This document shows positions 11,853 through 21,489 of a stretch of 64,000 nucleotides of DNA, one piece after another. Both the position numbers and the translations under genes were made by a program. Within the stretch, counting starts at the first letter, position 1. Each line of letters starts with the position of its first letter. This DNA is from Parapristionchus giblindavisi (Eukaryota; Nematoda; Chromadorea; Rhabditida; Diplogasteridae): NCBI GenBank assembly GCA_943737045.1, contig CALSFV010000235.1, forward strand, positions 887,696 to 951,695, read 5' to 3'. The notes beneath the pieces were generated by a model, which saw only the letters and a list, made by a program, of their open reading frames with translations, was not told the DNA's origin and did no database searches.

Positions 11853-12920
11853 TTACAAGGGAAGTACAAGAAATATCTTTTAGACTTTTGAACAAGACTA
11901 TTTTTACTCGATAGGTATAGGCAATATATGGACGGAACCAAGAAATAAGCTGCGACCATGCACTTTCAGATTTTATATAATTATTCAAAGTTTGTGAAAA
12001 AATGCTCATTTTTTGAAGAAAAAACGCACTGTGTAGGGAACAACGAGCGTAGGAAACAAAGCGCTCCTGTGAGAGCTCTAAGAACATGGCAGCGTGGTGT
12101 AGTGGTAGTGTGTACTCTTCTGGATCGGGGCTGTGGTGGTTCGAGTAAACCTATGGACGTTTTTCTTTTGCTCATTTTTAACAGCTTCGGACTTATACTT
12201 TCAATGGAAAGAAATGGAAAAAAAATTTTGTTAATTTTTTTCTGTTTCAAAACGTTCGTGCATGCTCATGATGACATCTTTTAAGATGTTGTCGTAATCT
12301 GTGAGAGGCCCTGTCCTAACTTTCATTTCATCAAATGCTCGATATGTGATCGTCGATTGTGCTGGAATTGTTTTGTTAACTGCCATTGTTGTTGAAATAT
12401 TATGTGACATGTATAATTTTAATACTTGGTTTTGTTGATACATTTCGTAGAAGTTATTAGATGCTAAATAAATTGGAAATAATGAAAAAATGTAATGGAA
12501 TAGGAACAAAATGCACGAACGCACGAACGTTCTGAAAGTGAAAAAAAAAATGAAATTGTAAAAAAAATTTCAACGAACGTACAAGTCCGAAGCTGTTAAA
12601 AATGAGCAAAAGAGGGGGGGGGGTTTACTCGAACCAACAACAGCCCGATCCAGAAGAGTACACACTACGACTACACCACGCTGACATGTTCTCAGTGCTC
12701 TTACAGGAGCTTTGTTTCCTACGCTCCTTGTTCCCTACACAGTGCGTTTTTTCTCCAAAAAATTAGGATTTTTTTCACAAACTTTGATTAATTATATAAA
12801 ATCTGAAAGTGCATGGTCGCAGCTAATTTTTTGGTTCCGTCCATATATTGCCTATACCTATCGAGTAAAAATAGTCTTGTTCAAAAGTCTAAAAGATATT
12901 TCTTGTACTTCCCTTGTTAG
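11853..12920. mobile_element. Nested palindrome with ACAAGGGAAGT ends and tRNA-like arms
   Basis: Ends TTACAAGGGAAGTACAAG and inverse. Arms of ~320 bp are inverted copies separated by a unique centre (about 12170-12600). Each arm contains a tRNA-like segment: plus strand 12091-12155 and minus strand 12625-12692. It sits at the centre of the Tc1-type fold-back 11107-13648. Similar ends occur at 29935-30425 and 34748-35234. Confidence 0.6.
12091..12155 (+). other. tRNA-like sequence (A/B boxes) in palindrome arm
   Basis: TGGTGTAGTGGTAG (12095-12108) fits a Pol III A box, as in tRNA-Val/Gly. GGTTCGAGTAAACC (12138-12151) fits a B box at normal spacing. The T-stem does not pair well, so it is a tRNA-derived relic rather than a functional gene. 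An inverted copy lies at 12625-12692. Confidence 0.5.
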
Positions 12921-13648
12921 TTTCAAAGTACCAATACATGTTAGAAATGTTCTCAAAAGTTTTTACACTATTGCTGAACTTTGATCTTTGATCTTTGTAT
13001 TTTGATCTTTACTCGCTACAACCGATTAGACCTCAGCATAACCTATGCTACGGGTCTGAAGGGAATCGGAACCAAACCAAAATAAGGGAAATAAATATAT
13101 GATACATTGCAAAGCTGCATGCGCTGAAACCATAATTTTAGAAAACCTCTGAACGGTAGGGTGTCAAAATCAGTCCTTCCAAAAAAAGTTTTTTTACTCC
13201 CTGAGGGCTAATGACGAGCTATGACTACCATATTCCGGCATAAACATCACTCGCCACTAGCATCATTTTGGCGCTTAGAACGGGTCGCTATCACATCCAG
13301 AAGCCGAGTTATAAATTTTGGAGGTCAAAGTTGCAACCCTGCCACAGCTTGAAATAGGAGTCGGAGCCATTCCGGATAGTTTGACTGTACAGCTCTAGTG
13401 GGGGTCTCCACTCTCACAGTGTTCCCGAAGAACAGGGCTTTTCACTAAAGAAATGGGAATTTTCCAAAAAGTGTACTTCGGTAGCGTCATCACTACGCAT
13501 AAATTAACTAAGTTAATTACAACAACACATCATGGTAATAATCCTTGATAAATTCTCTACATTGACTCAAAAGATGAGCTTGATTGCTTTCCAGGATCAA
13601 AAGTTATAAAATAATGAAAAAGCATCCCATGACTTTTGGCCGATACTG

Positions 13649-14225
13649 TAATATTATAGTTTGATAATTAAAAATAAAAGTAGGTCCGGAGAAGAGATTA
13701 GCACCTCCGTACTGAATTATCCTTGAATGATCTCCGGACTTCGTGTGCCTTATTTACCTTTCATTTTTATGTTGCATGTTCCTGGAATTATTTTTTTCAT
13801 ATCTCTTCTGTGTCTCTTCTTCATCTTCTTTCGTGCATTACCCAATATCTGCTCAGCATCGAAGAATTATTTTTATTTATCGTACACCGCAAAGGTGTTT
13901 CAACATGTACAAAGTGTTCGAGTGCAAGAAAATATGTGAAATCAAAAATTATTAAAAGAGAGGAAGGAACATGGCGATGGGGTTAGGTGGAAGGTGAGAG
14001 ATCAATTGATCACGCCTTCTGCTACAATCAGGAAGAGTTAAGAGGGGAGGAGCCTCTAGTGCGGTGGAGCGGCCGCGAATCCAATTTATATCGTATTGGA
14101 TCTCTGAGTGAGCAGGGAGGGAGAGATCAAAGATCATGTCGACAGGGAAGATGGGATGGGAATTACAAATTCGGAACAGCAATGCCTAATTTGTTCGGAA
14201 GATCAGGGAACTCTATTAGGTGACG
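13649..14225. other. Non-coding spacer with a 5'-truncated SINE fragment
   Basis: 13681-13752 (AGGTCCGGAGAAGAGATTAG ... CTTCGTGTGCC) is the body of the tRNA-headed repeat at 16940-17190, here on the plus strand and without the head. The remainder has no feature I can support. Short overlapping ORFs at 13723-13986 have no recognisable content. Confidence 0.45.
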
Positions 14226-15868
14226 TTTAATACAAGGGATAGACAATTTCAGGTCACAAATTGTGTGCAATTTATTCAAAATTTATTTCGGGATGTTCTA
14301 TGCGAGAAGGATTCTTTAAGGTTTGATCTTTTGGACTTAGGAATATGGAGAACAAAAGCATTGTGGCGATGGCTAATAGGTCGATAAGTATAGAAACGGC
14401 TGATAGGAAGGTCAACAGTACAAGCGAAAATTTTGAGTGCTAGAATAACATCGGAAACAATTCGACGAACATAGAGACTAGACAGTTTATATAATGATAG
14501 CCTATCTAAATACGAAGGGGGCAATATATTCGAACGAGAACAACGACGATAAAGTAAGCGAGTAAATAAGTGTTGGACTTTTTCTAATTTACGGATTCTT
14601 CCTTTTGCAGAAGGGGACCAGACGGGGGAAGCATATTCTAAAATGGGGACAATAAATGATTGATAGGCACGTATATAGGGTTCGGGTAAAGTACAAGTAA
14701 CACTGCGAAATAAAAGGTATACAAGAGAAGATGATTTATTACAAATAATCGAAATGTGTGTATCGAAATTGAGTGATGCATCTATGTGGACACCTAGGTC
14801 CTTAACAGAAGTTGTGGATGGTAGGACAATAGAATTAAGTTGGTACCTATGTTGGGGATTGTTTTTTCCTAGATAAATAACGTTGCATTTGTTTATAGCA
14901 ACTTCCAACTGCCATTTTTTGCAGTATTCTATGAAACCCGATAAACCCGACTGAAAATGGGAATGTGAATCAGATGGAGAAATTGGGTCATAAGCAGTGA
15001 ATAGTTTGACATCATCAGCAAATAGCCTACAGGAAAGACCAGGGAAGGGAGAAAATACCCGGGGAAGATCAAAAGTGTATAGCAAAAAGAGAAGAGGACC
15101 CAAAACTGTACCTTGAGGAACACCGGAGATGACCTCTCTCTCACTAGAGAGAGAAGATCCTATACGAACTCTGAAACGTCTATTAGCAAGGTAAGCTGAA
15201 AACCAATTAAATAAACAATCACGAATGCCAAGAGAACGTAATTTACATAACAACTTGGGATGAGAAACTTTGTCGAAGGCCTTAGCGAGATCAATATAAG
15301 CGACATCAATACAACGATCACGATCGATATCTTCACGCCATGACTGGGTACAGTCAAGTAATTGGGTAACAGTGGATTTTTTACTAAGGAAGCCATGTTG
15401 CTCGGAAGGAATAATATTGTGGATTTGACACCACCGTATTAACTTTGGTTTGAGAAGCCTTTCCAATATTTTGGAAGGAATAGGAGTCAGGCTAATAGGG
15501 CGAAAATGGGAGACTAAGGAGGGGTTAGAAACTTTAGGGATGGGAATGACTATAGAGGATTTCCAAAGGGATGGGATATCACCGAGCATGAGACTGTAAT
15601 TAAATATGTGAGCAAGAGGTTCAGAGAGGGAGGCGAAACAATTCTTGAAAATAATGGAAGGAATATTATCGGAAGGAATAGAACAAGAAGTGGAGACTCG
15701 TTTGAGAAGGGGGGAAATGTCTTGAGGCAGAACAACTGAAACACGTAAGGTGGAGGAAATAGTGGAGGATGGTGAAGGCATGGTACCATCGTCACGAGTG
15801 AATACGGAAGTGAAAAAAGAATCTGAAACCAACATTGATTACCTCTCATTCATGCGCTGGCCATGTTG
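14226..15868 (-). mobile_element. 5'-truncated CR1/jockey-type LINE
   Basis: Contains an intact reverse transcriptase ORF, but the upstream endonuclease is missing: an in-frame stop directly precedes the first Met, and the sequence changes to TTAA-element DNA at about 15868. 5' truncation is the usual result of incomplete target-primed reverse transcription. It lies between the Tc1-type fold-back and the TTAA element. Confidence 0.8.
14276..15835 (-). CDS. Reverse transcriptase of CR1/jockey-type LINE (519 codons, truncated)
   Basis: RNA-directed DNA polymerase of a non-LTR element, which copies the element RNA at a nicked target. Motifs in order: HFRPISLTPIPSKILERL, YIDLAKAFDKVSH, GVPQGTVLGPLLFLLY, the catalytic FADD in RLFADDVKLF, VKDLGVHIDASLNF, and the C-terminal PILEYASPVWSP. 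The frame has no stop or frameshift over 519 codons, so the RT itself looks young or recently active. The endonuclease half is absent, so this copy cannot be autonomous. FADD, not YADD, at the active site is common in CR1/jockey families. Clade is inferred from motif flavour only; function as an RT is near certain. Confidence 0.9.
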   Translation of the reverse strand: MLVSDSFFTSVFTRDDGTMPSPSSTISSTLRVSVVLPQDISPLLKRVSTSCSIPSDNIPSIIFKNCFASLSEPLAHIFNYSLMLGDIPSLWKSSIVIPIPKVSNPSLVSHFRPISLTPIPSKILERLLKPKLIRWCQIHNIIPSEQHGFLSKKSTVTQLLDCTQSWREDIDRDRCIDVAYIDLAKAFDKVSHPKLLCKLRSLGIRDCLFNWFSAYLANRRFRVRIGSSLSSEREVISGVPQGTVLGPLLFLLYTFDLPRVFSPFPGLSCRLFADDVKLFTAYDPISPSDSHSHFQSGLSGFIEYCKKWQLEVAINKCNVIYLGKNNPQHRYQLNSIVLPSTTSVKDLGVHIDASLNFDTHISIICNKSSSLVYLLFRSVTCTLPEPYIRAYQSFIVPILEYASPVWSPSAKGRIRKLEKVQHLFTRLLYRRCSRSNILPPSYLDRLSLYKLSSLYVRRIVSDVILALKIFACTVDLPISRFYTYRPISHRHNAFVLHIPKSKRSNLKESFSHRTSRNKF

Positions 15869-16939
15869 TTAAGACACCGGCTCAGTAAGATTCGAAGGTT
15901 GTGCCAGTGACTCCGGACATCGACCTCACCGATTTGCTCAAAATTTGTTTATGGATACCCCCATGGGCCCCCATGACAAAATGGGTATTCGTTTGGGCTG
16001 GTTCCTTGAAACACAGATGTGGCGGGTTATCGAAATTTGAAAACTCGATTTTCACCGAAAAAATGGAGCGACCTAGGACCAATGTTAGTGCCGATTAATT
16101 GTAAGTATAAATAGACAAGAAAAATTGGATATACGACGGTCCAGAGATCCGATCGCAAACTGATTTTTTCACCTCCTCAAAACTAAAATTAATTAAAATT
16201 TTAAAACAAAAAAGTGCAGTCCAATTTTTGCCTCTTCTTATAGAGCAAAAAATTCCGCGTCGAAGGTGTGAAAAAAAATTTAAAAAATTGAAAAGTACCT
16301 ATTTTGAGAAAAATGGACCGGAAGATGACCCGAAAATATTTTTGTTTTCAAAACCCCTCATGTTTGTACTCATATTGAAGAGCTCGTCGAGTGGAACACC
16401 TTTCATGTTGAACGTTTTGTCTGAAACTCATGTACAAGAGAGTTTCACACGTTTGCCTGCTAATTTTCAGTAAAACGAAAATAAAATATTTTTAAAACAA
16501 AAAAGTGCAGTCCAATTTTTGCCTTATCTCAATCTTGTAGAGCAAAAACAATTCCGCGTCGAATAAGGGAAAAAAATCAAAAAAATCGAAGGACTCCTCT
16601 TTTGAGATAAATGGACCTGAATTTGACCCGAAAAAAATTTTGCTTTCAAAACCCCTTATGTTTGTACTCATTTTAAAGAAATTTTTGAGTAGAACAACTT
16701 TCATGTTGTACATTTCGTATGAAACTTATGTACAAGAGAAATACATGAGTTATATTTATTCACACGGTTTTTCAGACAATTTTGAGTAAAACAATAGTAA
16801 ACTATTTTTTGTGCACAAAATGGTTCCGCCTAAATTGTAGAACTCAAAAATTTATACTTACTTTGCTGTTTCACGAAAAAAAAAGACCCCTATCCTGAAA
16901 AATAGTGCATCGAAAGGTACATCGAAAGATAAATGTACA

Positions 16940-17190
16940 ACCCGTTATTCAAGGCACACGAAGTCCTGCGGGTGATCGCTACTAGGCCAGCGATCTTTCA
17001 AGGCCAATTCAGTCCGGAGGGCCTAATCTCTTCTTCGGACCTACTTTACCGCATGACCTAGTCACTACCAATTCCCATTTCGGACGCCTTGGTTGAGCGG
17101 AGGCGGTGAAACGACCGGGAATCGAACCCAGGACAGATGGAATGATGGGGCGCGCCATAGACCACTAAACCACTTTCTGAGTGCATCGAA
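16940..17190 (-). mobile_element. tRNA-headed SINE-like repeat
   Basis: On the minus strand a head at about 17182-17100 has an A box (TGGTTTAGTGGTCTATGG) and a B box (GGGTTCGATTCCC) whose flanks can pair as a T-stem (CTGGG/CCCGG). A body follows (...AGGTCCGAAGAAGAGATTAG...CTTCGTGTGCCTTG) of which a truncated plus-strand copy exists at 13681-13752. This is the most tRNA-like of the heads in the window. It sits in the spacer of the TTAA palindrome. Confidence 0.55.
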
Positions 17191-17678
17191 AGTGGTCTTA
17201 AAAAAGTTGTCGGATCCTTGCCACGCTGATACTCATTTTAAAGTACTCGTCATTATTCATGTTGGTCGTATTCTATGAAAGTCATTTGTTCTCAAGATAC
17301 AAGCGATCGAAATGAGTTGGATCCAATAAATCTTAATTCGTGTATTTCTTTTGTACATCAGTTTCAGACAAAACGTTCGAGATGAAAGTTGTTCTATTCG
17401 ACGAGCTCTTCAATATGAGTACAAACATGAGAGATTTTAAAAGCAAAAATATTTTCAGGTCAACTTCAGGTCCATTTATCTCAAAAGACGGGTTCGATTT
17501 TTTTCCCTTATTCGACGCGGAATTTTTTGCTCTATAAGATAAGGCAAAAATTGGACTGCAGTTTTTCGTTTTAAAATTTAATTAATTTTAGAATGTTTTG
17601 AGGAGGTAAAAAATCAGTTTGCGATCGGATTTCCGGACCGTCGTATAGCCAGTTTTTGTTGTCTTTTTATACTTATAA

Positions 17679-19459
17679 TTAAGACACCGGCTCGGTAAGA
17701 TTCGAGGGTTGAGCCAGGACATCGACCTCACCGATTTGGCTCAAAAATTTTTTGTGGATACCCCCATGGCCCCTCATCACAAAATGGGTATTTATTTGGG
17801 CTGGGTCCTTGAAACATAAATGTGGCGGGTTATCGAAATTTGAAAACTCGATTTTCACCAAAAAAAAGTGGAGCGACCTAGGTTCAATGTTAGTGTCGAT
17901 TAATCACAAGTATGCCTTGACAACAAAAACTCGCTGTAGGACGGTTCGGATATCCGATCGCAAACTGATTTTTTTACCTACTCAAAACACATTAAAATTA
18001 ATTAAAATTTTAAATTACAAAATCGCACAATTATTTTTACCTTATCTTATAGAGCAAAAAATTCCGCGTCGGAAGAGGGTAAAAAATCAAAAATCGATAG
18101 ACCCCTATTTTGAGAAAAATGGGCCTGACCATGACTCGAAAATATTTTTGTTTTTAAAACCCCTCATGTTCGTATTCAAATTGAAGAGCTCGTCGAGTAG
18201 AACAACTTTTATGTTGAACGTTTTGTCTGAAACTCATGTACAAGAGAGTTTCACACGTTTTCCTGCAATTTTGAGGAAAACGAAAATAAAATATTTTTAA
18301 AACAAAAAAGCGCAGTCCAATTTTTACCTCATCTTATAGAGCAAAAAATTCCGCGTCGAATGAGGGTAAAAAATCAAAAATCGATAGACCCCTATTTTGA
18401 GAAAAATGGGCCTGACCATGACTCGAAAATATTTTTGTTTTCAAACCCCCTCATGTTTGTTCTCATATTGAAGATCTTTTTGAGTAGAACAACTTTTGCG
18501 TTGGACATTTTGTCTGAAACTCATGTACAAGAAAGATACACACGATTTTGCAAAAAAAATATTTTTATTTAGCTTAACTCAAAATTGGTCACATAATCGT
18601 GTGTATCTTTCTTGTACATGAGTTTCAGACAAAATGTCCAACGCGAAAGTTGTTCTACTCAAAAAGATCTTCAATATGATTTCAAACATGAGGGGTTTTA
18701 AAAATAAAAATATTTTCGAGTCATGGTCAGGCCCATTTTTCTCAAAATAGGGGTCTATCGATTTTTGATTTTTTACACTCATTCGACGCGGAATTTTTTG
18801 CTCTATAAGATAAGGTAAAAATTGGACTGCGCTTTTTTGTTTTAAAATATTTTATTTTCGTTTTCCTCAAAATTGCAGGAAAACGTGTGAAACTCTCTTG
18901 AACATGAGTTTCAGACAAAACGTTCAACATAAAAGTTGTTCTACTCAAAAAGATCTTCAATATGATTTCAAACATGAGGGGTTTTAAAAATAAAAATATT
19001 TTCGAGTCATGGTCAGGCCCATTTTTCTCAAAATAGGGGTCTATCGATTTTTAGTTTTTAATCCTCTTCCGACGCGGAATATTTTGCTCTATAAGATAAG
19101 GTAAAAATAATTATGCGATTTAGTAATTTAAAATTTTAATTAATTTTAATGTGTTTTGAGGAGGTAAAAAAATCAGTTTGCGATCGGATATCCGAACCGT
19201 CCTATAGCGAGTTTTTGTTGTCTAGGCACACTTGTAATTAATCGACACTAACATTGAACCTAGGTCGCTCCACTTTTTTTGGTGAAAATCGAGTTTTCAA
19301 ATTTCGAGAACCCGCCACATTTATGTTTCAAGAACCCAGCCCAAATGAATACCCATTTTGTGATGAGGGGCCATGGGGGTATCCACAAAAAAATTTTGAG
19401 CCAAATCGGTGAGGTCGATGTCCGGCACTACCGGGAGTCTTACTGAGCCGGTGTCTTAA
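17679..19459. mobile_element. TTAA-bounded palindromic element inserted inside the outer copy
   Basis: About 1.78 kb, with arms of ~880 bp inverted around about 18580. Termini GACACCGGCTCGGTAAGATT and inverse. TTAA on both sides (17679-17682, 19456-19459) interrupts the outer element's right arm. The outer left arm at 16093-16104 preserves the uninterrupted site with a single TTAA. Arms contain ~290-bp subrepeats. The mirror ORFs encode nothing recognisable. The left 145 bp are outside the tandemly duplicated block. Confidence 0.75.
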
Positions 19460-19679
19460 TCGACACTAACATTGGTCCTAGGTCGCTCCATTTTTTTTCG
19501 GTGAAAATCGAGTTTTCAAATTTCGTTAACCCGCCACATCTGTGTTTCAAGGAACCAGCCCAAACGAATACCCATTTTGTCATGGGGGCCCATGGGGGTA
19601 TCCATAAAAAATTTTTGAGCAAATCGGTGAGGTCGATGTCCGGCACTTCCTGGAATCTCACTGAGCCGATTTCTTAATA

Positions 19680-21292
19680 CAGTACCGTCCAAAAGTATAC
19701 CAAAAAGTACATTATATATCGTTGTAAAACTATTACACGTCCTCTTGGGAGCAAGAGTCTACCGATATCCGAGCGAGAATTCAATCGTCGTTGACGTCAG
19801 ATGGCACTGTCCGCAATCATCCTCTCAAAGTATTTCCGGGTGACTGTTTCGACCATCCACAAGGTCATCATAGCTCCAATCTATGCTCAAACAATTAAGA
19901 AGATTAATGGACGACCTCGCAAGACGACTATGACCTCTGATCGTCTGATTGCCCGCATCCAGAAGGAGAATCCGACGCTCAATGCAACGGACACCAAGCA
20001 AGAAACGCCGGAATTTCAACAAATTTGGATACCTAAAGCTTCTAAACTTGGCTGAACCGATGTTTGAGGGAAGGAAATGGGTCTCCAGAATATTGACGTA
20101 CTCGTCCCTCTTTACAATTCCTTTAGATGGTCGAGGGGACCAACCCCATCTACAGAGAAACAACCCCACAACATCGACGATCTGAATTGGACCCCACAAC
20201 AATGCTAGTAGGTCGTATTCTCAGACCAAAACAAGTTTCTGATGATTGGTACGGTGGGTATAGATCATTTTCGTCATCCGGTTAACACTAGAGTTGATGG
20301 GAACAACCAGCTGCTCACCTTGAAGCTTGAAGGAGTATCGTTGATTTTGTGGGGTTATTTCTCGGCAGTTGGGGTTGGTCCCCTGGACCATGTGAATTGA
20401 ATTATGGGGAAGGAGGACTACACTGATATCTTAGAGACCTATTTCCTTCCCTCAAACGTCTTTTCACTCAAGTTAGAAGCTTCACATATCTCAATTTGGT
20501 GAAATTCCGCAAGTTCTTGCTTCTCTGGTATTTCAAGACTTAAAGTCTACTTGCAGTTTCACTTTAAGTATACTTGTAAGTCTACTTCAAGTGAAACGTA
20601 AGTCTACTTAAAGTGTGACGTCACTACGTAAGTCTACTTAAAGTGAGACGCAAGTCCACTTAAAGTGAAAATGTGACGTCACTCACTTGAAGTTTACTTA
20701 AAGTAAACTTTAAGTCTGTGACGTATTTTAAGTAGACTAAGTTTTGAAATACCAGAGTAAGTGTCCATTGCAGTGAGCCTCGAGTTCTCCATCGCGACGC
20801 GTGTAATAATATGATGAGAAGTCGTGGTCGTCTTGAGAGCTCGTCCATTAGTCCTTATCATTGTTTGGGCACGGATTGGAGTTCTAATGACCTTGGGGAT
20901 AGTCGAAACAGACATCTGGAACAGCTGCGACAGGGGGCTGCGGACGGAGCCATCTGACGTTCACGACGAAAGGATTCTAGTACAGATATCGGTGGAATAT
21001 TGCTCCCAAGTGGCCGTGACATGGTTTTAAAATGATATAACACACATTGGTAACGAAATGAGTGATAAACTCTGAAGAAAACGAAGAAAACGAAGAAAAC
21101 GAAAATCTCACTTTTGTGACTTTTGATAAATTCGAAATTAATTTTACCGTAAGAGTTCAACCGGGGTGTTTATTTGTGCAAAACACGTAAAAACACTCTC
21201 ACAATAATCCCTGAAAAACTGGACAGGATCGGTTGAGTTTGAAAAAAGTTATGACGAAAAATGTACTTTTGGTATACTTCTGGACGGTACTG
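19680..21292. mobile_element. Tc1-like element rearranged into a fold-back
   Basis: Ends CAGTACCGTCCAAAAGTATA and inverse, flanked by TA (19678-19679, 21293-21294); 1613 bp is a normal Tc1 size. Inside, a transposase N-terminus (STIHKVI...GRPRKTT...LIARIQKENP) reads plus at 19801-20000. A catalytic segment (KRDEYVNILETHFLPSN) reads minus at about 20045-20200. A second catalytic segment (WGYFSAVGVGPLDHV) reads plus at about 20270-20480. A second N-terminus (STIPKVI...NGRALKTT) reads minus at about 20760-20940. No continuous transposase remains. Duplicated at 23345-24957. Confidence 0.75.
20523..20757. mobile_element. Palindromic MITE (CTCTGGTATTTC ends), copy 1
   Basis: Terminal CTCTGGTATTTC/GAAATACCAGAG enclose many copies of AAGTCTACTTAAAGT in both orientations plus GTGACGTCAC. 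Inserted in the Tc1-like fold-back. Other copies: 24188-24422 (in the duplication), 33931-34136 and 41557-41764. Confidence 0.7.
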
Positions 21293-21489
21293 TATGTTAA
21301 AAAATTGGCCGTGAGCAAAGCCCAATTGCATATTCTCCTTTCTCAGCAAGCAGTTGGCAAAATGATGAGAGCATCTCCTTCTCGTAGCTCACTCTCTCTT
21401 TCATTATTTATCTTTTCTGTTTCGTTCTGTTTAAAATTACCGAAACGACAAGAAAAGCATGGCCAAAACCCCGTTTTACGCACTGTCCC

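Larger units (their letters stand above)
11107..13648. mobile_element. Long fold-back element with Tc1-type terminal inverted repeats
   Basis: Termini CAGTATCGGCCAAAAGTCAT (11107) and inverse (to 13648) are flanked by TA on both sides (11105-11106, 13649-13650), the Tc1/mariner target. The CAG...GGCCAAAA ends resemble those of Tc1. Outer arms of ~660 bp (11107-11770, 12960-13648) match almost completely. The centre is a second palindrome (11853-12920). No transposase is visible, so it is non-autonomous. Confidence 0.75.
15869..19677. mobile_element. TTAA-bounded palindromic element, outer copy, interrupted
   Basis: Left end TTAAGACACCGGCTCAGTAA (15869). The right end is its inverse, finishing at TTAA 19674-19677. 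Left arm 15869-16800; the right arm is split into about 17300-17682 and 19456-19677 by a second element inserted at a TTAA. The arms contain tandem ~290-bp subrepeats (about 16200-16490 and 16490-16790; GCAGTCCAATTTTTGCC...). The spacer holds a tRNA-headed SINE (16940-17190). No coding gene. Confidence 0.7.
17825..21489. repeat. Tandem segmental duplication, unit 1 (3665 bp)
   Basis: This 3665-bp block is repeated head-to-tail at 21490-25154. It begins inside the inner TTAA element, includes the right end of the outer TTAA element and the whole Tc1-like fold-back with its MITE, and ends ~200 bp beyond. The junction shares 2 bp (GC) with the two parental ends. I saw only two substitutions between units (17875 G/21540 C; 20293 G/23958 T). 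Confidence 0.95.

Noticed and set aside
12091..12155. Functional tRNA genes
   Set aside because: A and B boxes are present here and at other sites, but T-stems and acceptor stems do not pair properly, so they were annotated as tRNA-like.
17752..18975. Repeated MRVKNQKSIDPYFEKNG-type ORFs (also 21459-22640)
   Set aside because: They are mirror and tandem copies within the TTAA palindrome and its duplication, with no independent evidence of coding.
20523..20757. CRISPR-like array because of regularly recurring AAGTCTACTTAAAGT
   Set aside because: Words alternate in orientation with irregular spacing inside a terminal-inverted-repeat element of a eukaryote.
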